Below, one piece after another: positions 53,544 through 61,905 of a DNA stretch of 64,000 nucleotides. Below the pieces are notes generated by a model. The model was not told where the DNA came from. It saw only the letters and a program-made list of their open reading frames with translations, and searched no databases. The stretch's first letter is position 1, and every line of letters begins with the position of its first letter. Origin of the DNA: Paraflavitalea sp966211765 (GTDB taxonomy: Bacteria > Bacteroidota > Bacteroidia > Chitinophagales > Chitinophagaceae); the NCBI GenBank assembly GCA_966211765.1, contig CBIHOV010000006.1:186001-250000 (forward strand). Reading direction: 5' to 3'. Made by a program: the position numbers and the translations under genes.

Positions 53544-54536
53544 TTATATCCAATTGTGTTGGCGGTACCATTGCAAGGTCTCCCGAAGTCCCTGCTCCAG
53601 GGTATACCGGGGACTGAAACCCAGCTCTGCTTTCGCCTTGTCAATACTGCAATACCAGTTCACTGCGGTGAGTTCATGCAATTTTTCTACATTCAGGGCA
53701 GGTGTCTTTCCGCGCCATCCATACACCCGCTCCATACTAAAGGCAAGCGCTTTAATAATTCCATGTGGCACATGTAACCGCCAGGTTTTTCTGTTCAGGA
53801 TCTGCCTGGTGAGGTCAGCCAGTTCATACTGACCATAACTTCTGCCGTCAGAAATATTAAAAGCAACCTCCGACGGTTCAGAAAACAATGCATTAATGGC
53901 TACCGAGGCAAGGTCCTTTACGTAAACAAAGCTCAGTTGCTGTTCCACTCTTCCGATATAGGCTTCCATACCACGACTGATGGCGCGCAATACGATCAGG
54001 ATATCCTTTTCCCGCGGGCCATAGACTGCAGTGGGCCGCAGTATAATAAGAGGCAAGAGTGGCAGTTGCCTTAGCTGGTGCTCAGCCAGCAGCTTACTTC
54101 TTCCGTAAGCAGTTACAGGCGCAGGAACAACTTCCTCTGTGATCAGTGTTCCCCGCTCGTTCAAGGGACCGAGTGCTGCCAGGCTACTGGTAAAAACAAA
54201 TTTTACCAGCTTGTTGCCCAGGGCTTGCATCGCTGCATTGGCCAGATTCAACGCGTAGCCCGCATTGACAGCATTATAGGCTTCCTGTGAACCCGTCCGT
54301 GTAGTACCAGCAGCATGAATAATATATTGACACCCGATCTCTTCAAGCTGTTTTGTCAACTCCTCTACATTATCATATTTCAATTCACAGAACCGGATAT
54401 CATATCCTTTCAAATGCCGCACATCACTGCCAGACCTTACAGCTGCATAGACAGTAAGCCCCCGGTTAAGGGCCGCTTCAATTAAATGAAACCCAATAAA
54501 ACCACTTGCTCCTGTTATGAGAATGCTTTCCTTCAT
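53544..54536 (-). CDS. NAD-dependent epimerase/dehydratase-family reductase, CerR-like
   Basis: 330 residues. Extended SDR: GASGFIGFHLIEAALNRG (NADP-binding), HAAGTTRTGS, FTSSLAALG and the catalytic YGRSK, with VYGPREKD. Placed between the serine palmitoyltransferase/acyltransferase genes and inositol synthase, it is the counterpart of CerR, the Caulobacter reductase that reduces the 3-keto group of the sphingoid product. A sugar-nucleotide epimerase role cannot be excluded from the sequence alone. Four-base overlap with the upstream gene. Confidence 0.78.
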   Translation of the reverse strand: MKESILITGASGFIGFHLIEAALNRGLTVYAAVRSGSDVRHLKGYDIRFCELKYDNVEELTKQLEEIGCQYIIHAAGTTRTGSQEAYNAVNAGYALNLANAAMQALGNKLVKFVFTSSLAALGPLNERGTLITEEVVPAPVTAYGRSKLLAEHQLRQLPLLPLIILRPTAVYGPREKDILIVLRAISRGMEAYIGRVEQQLSFVYVKDLASVAINALFSEPSEVAFNISDGRSYGQYELADLTRQILNRKTWRLHVPHGIIKALAFSMERVYGWRGKTPALNVEKLHELTAVNWYCSIDKAKAELGFSPRYTLEQGLRETLQWYRQHNWI

Positions 54537-55654
54537 AATGGTTTTTCGTAGAGGCGGTAGCGCTTATATACTTTGCCATTCATTCTTTCAAGGCCCTTAT
54601 TCATCAGTTCATTGTGTTCCAGTATCCAGGATGCTTCACCTCCTGTCATCTTGCGTGCACCGGCCCTTCTGATGAGGGCAGCATAAAAGCAGGCTTCAAT
54701 ACCCAGCTTCCTGTACTCCTTGGTGACACCCAATGCCAGCACCCGCACGCGGTTGATCTTCTTCATCCGGAGCAAAAGCTTGAAGATCCCTGTAGGAAGC
54801 AGTCTGCCACGGCGAACCTTGATCAACGCCTGGTTAATATCAGGGATCGCCAATGCAAAGCCAACCTGTTTTCCTTCGTGTTCTGCAATCAAACAAAGCT
54901 GATCATCCAGCACCATCTTCAGGTCCTTGGCCAGATAGCTGAACTCCTTGTCCGTCATCGGTACAAAACCCAGGTTCTTGTCCCAGGCGGCATTGTATAC
55001 TGCCTTCACTTTCAAAGCCTCATTCGCCAGGTCTTTCTTGTTGACGGTACGAATAGTAATATGCTTCGTTTTTAACCTGGCCAGCAATTTTTCTTCCAGC
55101 TGTACAGGTCGCTCATCCACTGCTCCGATAGGAAGATCATAAGCCAGCAGGTCTACCTTCTTACGCAGGGAAATGGATTCCATCAGTGAAGCATAATAAG
55201 GTTTATTATAGACCATCATGGCCAGGGGAGGCATGTCAAAGCCCTCCAGCAATAAGCCGCAAGGCTCATTCGTTGAAGGATTGACCGGACCAATAATAGT
55301 AGTAGCGCCCTGTTCTTTCAACCACTGCTCTGCCGAAGCAAACAAGGTGGAAGCTATTTCCTGATCATCGACAGATTCAAAAAAGCCAAAGAATCCATCT
55401 GTAGTATTATTAAAAAGATTGTGGTTGTTATTCAGGATAGCAGCAATCCTTCCCCGGATGCCTCCATGCTTATAATATAGGAAAAGCTGCACCTTTGAAT
55501 GATCATGAAAAGGATGTTTGCCGGGAGTCAGCAGGTCGCGCTGTGCAATAAAAAGCTCCGGAACATAATTAGGATCTCCCGCATATAGATCATGAGGAAA
55601 GTCAATAAACTCTCTTAATTGTTTCGAAGTGCGTACAGTTACGATACCAGTCAT
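54533..55654 (-). CDS. GNAT-fold acyltransferase, candidate bacterial ceramide synthase
   Basis: 373 residues, soluble. Two parts: N-terminal region with YAGDPNYVPEL and a motif GPVNPSTNEPCGLLLEGFD, then a C-terminal GNAT domain (LCLIAEHEGKQVGFALAIPD; VLALGVTKEYRKLGIEACFY). Caulobacter ceramide synthase (bCerS) is a GNAT-type N-acyltransferase encoded near spt and cerR; the same trio with four-base overlaps here supports that role (inference). No sequence comparison was possible. Confidence 0.7.
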   Translation of the reverse strand: MTGIVTVRTSKQLREFIDFPHDLYAGDPNYVPELFIAQRDLLTPGKHPFHDHSKVQLFLYYKHGGIRGRIAAILNNNHNLFNNTTDGFFGFFESVDDQEIASTLFASAEQWLKEQGATTIIGPVNPSTNEPCGLLLEGFDMPPLAMMVYNKPYYASLMESISLRKKVDLLAYDLPIGAVDERPVQLEEKLLARLKTKHITIRTVNKKDLANEALKVKAVYNAAWDKNLGFVPMTDKEFSYLAKDLKMVLDDQLCLIAEHEGKQVGFALAIPDINQALIKVRRGRLLPTGIFKLLLRMKKINRVRVLALGVTKEYRKLGIEACFYAALIRRAGARKMTGGEASWILEHNELMNKGLERMNGKVYKRYRLYEKPL

Positions 55655-56862
55655 GCGCTTGCCTTTTTCAATTCGAGACCAATACCCAGCATAAGTGCCG
55701 TCTCTCTCATCTTGTCCACTGCCTCTTCAATCTGGCTGAAAGAATGCGTGGCCATTAAGGAGAGCCTTATCAGGGAAGATTCTGAGGGAACAGCCGGTGA
55801 TACCACCGGGTTCACAAAAATGCCATTGTCCTGCAATGCTTTGGTAAACAGGAAGGTCTTGTGATTGTCGCCTATACGGACGGGAATGATCGGACTTTGT
55901 GTATCACCTGTATTAAAGCCATTCTCCTTCAGCAGCATGATCATATGGTTGGTGTTGTCCCATAACTTATTGATGCGTTCAGGTTCTTCGGCTATAATAT
56001 CCAGGGCAGCGATCACGCTGGCTGTAGAAGCAGGTGTCATGCTGGCGCTGAAAATAAGTGACCTTGCTTTGTGTTTCAGGTAATCTATCACGTCTCTGTC
56101 GCCCGCAACAAAACCACCCAGTGAGGCCAGCGATTTACTGAATGTGCCCATGATGAGGTCTGTTTCCTGCGTAAGGCCAAAATGAGAAGCAGTGCCTGCA
56201 CCATTGGCGCCAATAACACCCAGGGCATGAGCGTCATCTACCATAATGGCGGCGTTATACCTTTCGGCCAACATGGCTATTTCAGGCAGGCGGGCAATAT
56301 CCCCTTCCATACTAAAAATGCCATCCGTTACAATCAGTTTAAAAGCATCTTCAGGAAGATTACGGAGCCGGTGTTCAAGGTCCTCCATATCGTTGTGGCG
56401 GTACTTGATCACCTTCGAAAAAGAGAGCCTGCTGCCATCGATAATGGAAGCATGGTCATATTCGTCCAGCAACAGATAATCTGCACGGCCAGCCAGTGCC
56501 GACAATACGCCCAGGTTTGCCTGGAAACCGGTACTGAACAGCACAGCATCTTCTTTTCCCGTATAAGCAGCCAGCCTGCTTTCCAACTCTACATGAAGAT
56601 CGAGTGTACCATTTAAAAAGCGGGAACCAGCACATCCGCTGCCGTACTTTTCAATAGCGCGGCTGGCAGCTTCGGCTATTCTTGGATGATTCGTAAGACC
56701 TAAGTAAGAGTTAGAGCCAAACATCAACACACGTTTTCCATTGAGCATAACTTCTGTGTCCTGCCCTGATTCTATTACCCGGAAATAAGGGTAAACATTT
56801 TGCTCTCTGATCAGATCCGCATCCCGAAACAATGAAACCTTTTGCTTTAGTATATTTCGCAT
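55651..56862 (-). CDS. Serine palmitoyltransferase (alpha-oxoamine synthase family)
   Basis: 403 residues, PLP fold-type I. Active-site residues: H137 in EYDHASI, D209 and H212 in DDAHALGVIG, and the PLP Lys K243 in GTFSKSLASLGG; the spacing D209-H212-K243 equals that of characterised SPT. Condenses serine with an acyl thioester to 3-ketodihydrosphingosine, the first sphingolipid step. Related enzymes (KBL, AONS) are the alternatives, but the operon content points to SPT. First gene of the operon, four-base overlap with the next. Confidence 0.9.
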   Translation of the reverse strand: MRNILKQKVSLFRDADLIREQNVYPYFRVIESGQDTEVMLNGKRVLMFGSNSYLGLTNHPRIAEAASRAIEKYGSGCAGSRFLNGTLDLHVELESRLAAYTGKEDAVLFSTGFQANLGVLSALAGRADYLLLDEYDHASIIDGSRLSFSKVIKYRHNDMEDLEHRLRNLPEDAFKLIVTDGIFSMEGDIARLPEIAMLAERYNAAIMVDDAHALGVIGANGAGTASHFGLTQETDLIMGTFSKSLASLGGFVAGDRDVIDYLKHKARSLIFSASMTPASTASVIAALDIIAEEPERINKLWDNTNHMIMLLKENGFNTGDTQSPIIPVRIGDNHKTFLFTKALQDNGIFVNPVVSPAVPSESSLIRLSLMATHSFSQIEEAVDKMRETALMLGIGLELKKASA

Positions 56863-56882
56863 GTATCAACTTTCCACTTGTT

Positions 56883-56939
56883 TATTCCGGCATTGGAATA
56901 TGTGCAAAGTTGGAGATGCCCGGACATTTCGGCAATGTC
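56883..56939 (-). promoter_or_regulatory. Candidate promoter and operators of the sphingolipid operon
   Basis: Minus strand: ATTG (56933-56936), 20 bases, CAACTTTG (56905-56912; one mismatch to TAnnTTTG). Two inverted repeats frame it: GACATT-N5-AATGTC (56923-56939) over the -33 element and TATTCC-N6-GGAATA (56883-56900) between -7 and the start codon. Confidence 0.45.
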
Positions 56940-57072
56940 TGAAAGTCCCCGGTATATGTCTAAAATTCTTCTCGTTGCATGTGTGTAAAATAATCTAGAA
57001 AATACATTTCACCACCCTGAACAATAGCCTGTCCCTGCTTGTTCTGTGCGGCTGCAACCCTCACTGGCAGGC

Positions 57073-57112
57073 ACACAGAAGCCGTTGCCAATGAAGGCAA
57101 CGGCTTCTGTGT
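57073..57112 (-). terminator. Long hairpin after the AraC-family gene
   Basis: Perfect 17-base-pair stem (57073-57089 with 57096-57112), six-base loop, nine bases after the stop at 57122. No T-run on either side, so termination efficiency is uncertain. Confidence 0.55.
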
Positions 57113-57121
57113 CGTGTATCA

Positions 57122-58027
57122 CTAAGCGCGTTTTCGGTAACTGGAGGGAGTCACCCCGGTATAGCGTTTGAAGAATTTGCTGAAGAAGAATTGATCACTG
57201 AAATAAAGATGGTCAGCCACCTGGGCAATGGTCAAAGATGGATCGCGTAGCAAATTCTTGGCTTCCACGATCACCAGGTCATCAATATACTTGCCGGCTG
57301 TTTTCCCCGACACCTTCTTGATCGTTTGGGTGAGGTATTTCGGTGTTACATAAAGTCTGTTTGCATAAAACTGTAAACTGCGTTCGGTCTTAACATGCTC
57401 CGGCAGTAAGGCAAGGAAACGCCACAGCAACTCTTCTTTGCGGTCATGCACTAATTTCTTCTGATTGGAATACTTATAATAAATGCCGGCCAGTTCAAAC
57501 TGGAAGACATTAAAAAAATGGCGTACCACCTCAGCGGCAAAAGGATTGCCGTCTTCAGCAAAATTCTTTTCCTGCAACATGGTGATCACTGCCATAAACC
57601 GGGCCGCATCTTCGGAAGACAATTGCAGATGGGTACAAGGGCTCCGGGAGAGGTATTCGAAGGAGTCGATATGCCTTTGGGATATACCGGCTTCAAAGAG
57701 GAAATCGGGCCGGAAGGCTACGCAGACCAGGTCACAACTGTGTTCCGCATCTGAGGGCTGCCGAATGGTATGCGGTGGTACGATCAGAAGGTCATTCTCC
57801 CGCAACACATATTCCTGGGAATTCAATTGAATACTCAGCGAATCAGACGATGACTTATTCGTGACAAGAACAACCCAATAGGAATCAGACCGGAAAGGTT
57901 GGTGAAAATTATGCTCGTGACCTTTGGGCTTGCGTAGTAAGATCTGAAGATCGTCCGGATACCAGGAATGACCGGCAATATCTTTCAGTTCCTTAATTGT
58001 ATGGAGACCCACGGAATTAGTTTCCAT
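57122..58027 (-). CDS. AraC-family transcriptional regulator
   Basis: 301 residues. N-terminal cupin-like ligand domain (residues 1-180; LRENDLLIVPPHTIRQPSDA), C-terminal double helix-turn-helix (FYANRLYVTPKYLTQTIKKV; SLTIAQVADHLYFSDQFFFS, KFFKRYTGVTPSSYRKR). Typical of regulators that sense a small molecule. Same direction as the sphingolipid operon downstream but separated by a long hairpin. The palindrome 42 bases upstream of its start may be its own site. Confidence 0.92.
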   Translation of the reverse strand: METNSVGLHTIKELKDIAGHSWYPDDLQILLRKPKGHEHNFHQPFRSDSYWVVLVTNKSSSDSLSIQLNSQEYVLRENDLLIVPPHTIRQPSDAEHSCDLVCVAFRPDFLFEAGISQRHIDSFEYLSRSPCTHLQLSSEDAARFMAVITMLQEKNFAEDGNPFAAEVVRHFFNVFQFELAGIYYKYSNQKKLVHDRKEELLWRFLALLPEHVKTERSLQFYANRLYVTPKYLTQTIKKVSGKTAGKYIDDLVIVEAKNLLRDPSLTIAQVADHLYFSDQFFFSKFFKRYTGVTPSSYRKRA

Positions 58028-58069
58028 ACAAACAGGTTGAGGTGGATAAAAAATGGATACCTGGTGGAG

Positions 58070-58087
58070 GTATATTTTTAAATATAC
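58070..58087. promoter_or_regulatory. Palindrome upstream of the AraC-family gene
   Basis: GTATATTT-TT-AAATATAC, perfect 8-base arms, 42 bases before the start codon. Candidate operator or AT-rich chance palindrome. Confidence 0.35.
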
Positions 58088-58320
58088 GGTAGACCAATGT
58101 GAATATCATAGCAGTATAGGTTCTCTGGCTTGCCCGGACCATACAGCACGGCGGGCAGCCAGGTTAAAGTTGAAAAGAAAGAAACATTGGAAATAGGTGG
58201 ATGGTTCGGAGTTTTTGATAAAAAAGCCAATTTTTTTTTTAAAATGGCTGGCTTGGGGCGGCAGGAAAGGCTGTTAATTTTTCAAATCGTACCTTGCTAT
58301 TCACTTATCGTTTATTTTTA
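58088..58320. other. Intergenic region with T-run
   Basis: About 230 bases without a gene. A run of ten or more T (58230-58240) is flanked by GCCA-type arms (58226-58248). No clear promoter for the downstream gene. Confidence 0.4.
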
Positions 58321-58860
58321 ATGCAATCCATTTCCATTCCACTCAGCAAAACGAAGATCATACTGCTATTGGCAGGCGCCCTGCTTTTTGTTGCAGGCGG
58401 ATGTTGGCTGCTGGTAAAAGCACCCACTATCAATAATCCGGTCGTCCCCAATATTAATATTATAAGAATCGTTGCTGTGGCGGCCATTCTCTTCTTCGGG
58501 CTTTGCACAGTATATGCCGCCCGGAAACTATTCAGCGCCGGGCCTGGCTTTCTAATCGATGACTTTGGGGTAACGGACAATTCTGGTGGCATTTCTGTAG
58601 GCGCCATTCCCTGGAGCGATATCTACAACATCAATTTCGTGATGGCCCAGCGGCAAAAGTTTATCATGATCTATGTAAAGAACCCGGAGGAATACATCAA
58701 CAAGCAAAGCAGCTTTATTAAGAGAAAAGTGATGCAGATGAATCATAAACTCTACGGCTCTCCGCTCGCCATTTCTGCCAATAGCCTGGATACCACTTTC
58801 GGACAATTGTTCAACCTCCTGCGCAATGAATTTGAAACAAGGAATAGCAAGCCGCAATAA
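58321..58860 (+). CDS. STM3941-family membrane protein
   Basis: 179 residues. Begins MQSISIPLSKTKIILLLAGA, the characteristic start of the STM3941 family, with two membrane helices (IILLLAGALLFVAGGCWLLV and IIRIVAVAAILFFGLCTVYA) followed by a PH-like cytoplasmic domain (GFLIDDFGVTDNSGGISVGA, IPWSDIYNINFV). Function unknown. The ATG at 58321 was preferred to 58294 for this conserved start. The GrpB gene follows after 31 bases. Confidence 0.8.
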   Translation: MQSISIPLSKTKIILLLAGALLFVAGGCWLLVKAPTINNPVVPNINIIRIVAVAAILFFGLCTVYAARKLFSAGPGFLIDDFGVTDNSGGISVGAIPWSDIYNINFVMAQRQKFIMIYVKNPEEYINKQSSFIKRKVMQMNHKLYGSPLAISANSLDTTFGQLFNLLRNEFETRNSKPQ

Positions 58861-58891
58861 ACTGGCAACTATTTCTTAAAAACAAATTGCC

Positions 58892-59476
58892 ATGAAAATC
58901 ACCATCGAATCATACCAGCCTGGATGGGTAGATAAGTTCCAACAGGAAAAAGCGATCATAGAGGCTGCATTGGCCCAACTTTCACCCGTTGTAGAGCATA
59001 TTGGTAGTACTTCGGTACCGGGCTTGGGCGCTAAGCCTGTTATTGATATATTGGTAGGAGTGGAACAGGAAGCCCAGCTCGATCAAACCATCCAGCCAAT
59101 GATGGCGGCCGGATATACCTATTTCCGGAAACATGAGCCCGCCATGCCTTACCGGCGTTATTATGTTCGCCTCATCAGTCCCGAAGGACAGACTCCTCCT
59201 TCTAAGGTGGATGTTGGTGATGGGTTGGTGATTGGACAAGAATTCAAGTCCGTAACCCATATTCACTTATTGGTAAAGGATACCCTCCATTGGACAAGAC
59301 ATATTGCCTTCAGGAATTATTTGAGAACGCACCCGGATATTGCTGCACAATATGAGGCATTGAAAAGAGCCATATCATTGCGGGATTTTAAAGATGGAAT
59401 AGCTTACAACGAAGCCAAGGACCACTTCGTGAAAAAAGTAGAAGCAGACGCTTTAGTGTGGTACAAAAGTTTGTGA
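58892..59476 (+). CDS. GrpB/UPF0157 family protein (nucleotidyltransferase fold)
   Basis: 194 residues. GrpB motifs: YQPGWVDKFQQEKAII, VEHIGSTSVPGLGAKPVIDI and LVGV, with VHLRLISPEG-like YYVRLISPEGQ, HIHLLVKDTLHWTRHIAFRNYL. The GSTS...KPxIDI pattern is that of minimal nucleotidyltransferases; some members are fused to CoaE. Substrate unknown. Soluble. Confidence 0.9.
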   Translation: MKITIESYQPGWVDKFQQEKAIIEAALAQLSPVVEHIGSTSVPGLGAKPVIDILVGVEQEAQLDQTIQPMMAAGYTYFRKHEPAMPYRRYYVRLISPEGQTPPSKVDVGDGLVIGQEFKSVTHIHLLVKDTLHWTRHIAFRNYLRTHPDIAAQYEALKRAISLRDFKDGIAYNEAKDHFVKKVEADALVWYKSL

Positions 59477-59581
59477 TAGGCAGACGGGTTCAAAGAATAA
59501 GTTATTCAATACATACTATACTCCTTTTAAAAGTTAATTCTTTCTAATTCAATATTTTTGCCGCCCATATATCAAAAACAC

Positions 59582-59971
59582 ATGAAACAATCCTTAGCGC
59601 GTATAGCCCTGGTAGTAGACGATTATGATGATGCCATTGCTTTTTATACACAGAGATTACATTTTACCTTAATAGAAGATACTGTCTTAAACCCTGTAAA
59701 AAGATGGGTGGTTGTTTCTCCTCCGGGATCTGATGGCTGCTGCCTGCTGCTGGCCAAAGCCGCCAATGAAGAACAGAATAGCAGGGTAGGGAACCAGACC
59801 GGCGGCCGCGTATTCCTCTTCCTCTATACCGATAATTTTGAACGCGATTACCAAAACCTCCTGGACCAGGAAATTACCATTGTACGTGAACCTGTTTTGG
59901 AAACATGGGGCAGGGTAGCGGTCTTTGCCGACCTGTATGGCAATATGTGGGACCTGATCGAGCCAAAATAA
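59582..59971 (+). CDS. VOC (glyoxalase/bleomycin-resistance) family protein
   Basis: 129 residues with two beta-alpha-beta-beta-beta units: LARIALVVDDYDDAIAFYTQ, RWVVVSPPGSDGCCLLLAKA, and VFLFLYTDNFERDYQNLLDQ, ending GRVAVFADLYGNMWDLIEP. Metal ligand positions (Glu near the C-terminal LIEP and others) are plausible. Reaction unknown. The ATG at 59582 is chosen over the TTG at 59558; TATTTTTG at 59553-59560 is a possible -7 element. Confidence 0.88.
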   Translation: MKQSLARIALVVDDYDDAIAFYTQRLHFTLIEDTVLNPVKRWVVVSPPGSDGCCLLLAKAANEEQNSRVGNQTGGRVFLFLYTDNFERDYQNLLDQEITIVREPVLETWGRVAVFADLYGNMWDLIEPK

Positions 59972-60043
59972 AGTGGGGACTAATGGTAACAATGTGATCG
60001 ATTGTCTTACTAAGTAATACAATCAACCATTAGCTCATTAAGT

Positions 60044-60553
60044 ATGTACAACATGAACCTGACAAGACCCGCAGCCTCCATCATCCTTGTATGTCTTTTG
60101 GCCTGTAATGCCTCCCGAAAGGCGGCCAATGCCATTGCGCTAGCGCAGCAAAGCGTAAATGCAGCCCAGGCAGCGAGCGTTTGTGAGGAAACGGTAAAAT
60201 TCTATGCCGAAAAAATGCTGATCACCCAAACAGGTCAGATCATGGATGTGACCGCAGAGCTGGTGGTAGATCCCCTGACAAAAACGATCACCGTATCGGC
60301 AGAGATGGCGGGACAAGAAAAGGCGGCCTTCGAAATAACGATCGAGCACATTGATTGTGCGTTTAACAACGACTTTACTGCAGGAGCGGCTTTGTACACA
60401 GGTTTTATCAAACAAAAGGACGGCTCCGTCACCAAACAGATACTTAAGCTGGAAGCCAAAGATGGTAGCCTGCTGTTTACCAACGGCGACCCGGATAAAC
60501 CCAACGAGTTGACCATGTATGTTTCAAAATGGGAGATCGTTGATCGCAAATAG
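60044..60553 (+). CDS. Hypothetical lipoprotein
   Basis: 169 residues. Lipobox VCLLACNAS with Cys about residue 22, an Ala-rich helix (KAANAIALAQQSVNAAQAAS), then a beta-rich domain (GQIMDVTAELVVDPLTKTITVSAEM split) with two further Cys. ATG at 60044, or 60053. No family recognised. Confidence 0.6.
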   Translation: MYNMNLTRPAASIILVCLLACNASRKAANAIALAQQSVNAAQAASVCEETVKFYAEKMLITQTGQIMDVTAELVVDPLTKTITVSAEMAGQEKAAFEITIEHIDCAFNNDFTAGAALYTGFIKQKDGSVTKQILKLEAKDGSLLFTNGDPDKPNELTMYVSKWEIVDRK

Positions 60554-60619
60554 TAAATTTTATACTATCTTGAAGGAAGCCCATGCACCCCTTCATTGTA
60601 TGTATAAAAAGAATCTAGA

Positions 60620-61150
60620 ATGCCAATGTCGATCATTGCAGAAACCGAGCGGCTGATACTTCGCGAACTTACTGTAGCCGATGCCCCTTTTATCCTGGAA
60701 CTTGTCAATGAGCCTGCCTGGATTGAGTTCATAGGCGATAAAGGCGTCAGGAACCTGGGCGATGCCGAAAATTATATTATCAGCGGGCCACAAAAAAGCT
60801 ACAGCGCAAATGGCTTTGGACTTTGGCTCGTACAGCTTAAAGACACACATATCCCCATTGGTATGTGTGGGTTGATCAAAAGAGACGCACTCGAGCATGT
60901 TGACATAGGTTTTGCTTTCCTGGCCGTACACAATGGCAAAGGATACGGGTTTGAAGCCGCCACGGCTGTCCTGGAACATGCCAAAAACAAGATTGGATTA
61001 AAGCATATACTTGCCATTACCAACCAGGACAATGTCCGTTCTATCCGCTTGTTGGAGAAGCTGGGCCTTAAGTTTGAAAGACTCATCACCATGCCCGGCG
61101 ATGCTAAGCCCATCCGCCTCATGGGCGCCAGCCTGTCCAAAAAATCATAG
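60620..61150 (+). CDS. GNAT N-acetyltransferase (RimJ/RimL type)
   Basis: 176 residues. Begins with AETERLILRELTVADAPFIL, then GLWLVQLKDTHIPIGMCGLI, VDIGFAFLAVHNGKGYGFEA (acetyl-CoA loop) and ITNQDNVRSIRLLEKLGLKF. Acetylates an amino group using acetyl-CoA; the substrate is unknown and could be a ribosomal protein or a small molecule. ATG at 60620 or 60626. Confidence 0.92.
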   Translation: MPMSIIAETERLILRELTVADAPFILELVNEPAWIEFIGDKGVRNLGDAENYIISGPQKSYSANGFGLWLVQLKDTHIPIGMCGLIKRDALEHVDIGFAFLAVHNGKGYGFEAATAVLEHAKNKIGLKHILAITNQDNVRSIRLLEKLGLKFERLITMPGDAKPIRLMGASLSKKS

Positions 61151-61188
61151 GCCATCCCGCTTATTGTGTGGGTTAAGACATAATTCAT

Positions 61189-61196
61189 TATTTTTG
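61189..61196 (+). promoter_or_regulatory. Candidate -7 element upstream of ftsE
   Basis: TATTTTTG matches TAnnTTTG, 20 bases before the ATG. A TTG at 61164-61166 is 22 bases upstream, slightly far. Confidence 0.4.
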
Positions 61197-61215
61197 TTTG
61201 ACTTAACCGGTTATT

Positions 61216-61905
61216 ATGCAGGATGCAATCATAGAATTAAAGCACATAAATGTATACCAGGGCACCAATCTCGTTCTGCAGGATGTGAACCTCAGGGTAC
61301 AAAAAGGTGAGTTTGTGTACCTGGTGGGTAAAACAGGCACGGGCAAATCAAGCCTCCTGAAGACCCTCTATGGCGATCTGCCCCTTAAAGAAGGCGATTG
61401 TACGGTGGTAGGATTCAACCTCCGGGAAATGGATTGGAAAAAAGTGCCCTTCCTGCGGCGTAACCTGGGTGTGGTATTCCAGGATTTTCAACTGCTCACT
61501 GACCGCAACGTGAATGACAACCTCAAATTTGTGTTGCGTGCTACCGGTTGGAAAGATGAAAAACTCATGGATGAAAAGGTGTTGGATGTACTGGATAAGG
61601 TAGGTTTAAAATCAAAAGGCTTTAAGATGCCTTTTGAATTAAGTGGTGGTGAGCAACAACGGGTGGATATTGCCCGCGCCTTGCTCAATTCGCCCAAACT
61701 GATCCTGGCCGATGAGCCTACCGGCAACCTCGATCCCGAAACCTCCGATGAGATCATGCAGCTGCTGTTCCATATCTCCCGCGATTATGGTACCGCTATC
61801 GTGATGGCTACCCATGACTATATCGTTATCAACAAATTCCCGGCGCGTATGGTGCGTACGGAGCGTGGCAGGGTAATAGACAATGCAAGCATCGATATGG
61901 TATGA
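61216..61905 (+). CDS. ftsE: FtsE-type ABC ATPase
   Basis: 229 residues. Walker A VGKTGTGKSS (37-46), Q-loop VFQDFQLL, signature LSGGEQQRVDIARALL, Walker B LILADEPTGNLDP and H-loop MATHDY. The whole-length similarity, with LRRNLGVVFQDFQLLTDRNV, is that of FtsE, the ATPase that with FtsX activates cell-wall hydrolysis at division. FtsX is not next to it; instead a glycosyltransferase gene overlaps its end by four bases. LolD-like ATPases are the alternative. Confidence 0.85.
   Translation: MQDAIIELKHINVYQGTNLVLQDVNLRVQKGEFVYLVGKTGTGKSSLLKTLYGDLPLKEGDCTVVGFNLREMDWKKVPFLRRNLGVVFQDFQLLTDRNVNDNLKFVLRATGWKDEKLMDEKVLDVLDKVGLKSKGFKMPFELSGGEQQRVDIARALLNSPKLILADEPTGNLDPETSDEIMQLLFHISRDYGTAIVMATHDYIVINKFPARMVRTERGRVIDNASIDMV

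Noticed and set aside
58130..58320. 63-codon open frame upstream of the STM3941 gene
   Set aside because: It passes through the poly-T tract (FFF run) and lacks a promoter or family match.
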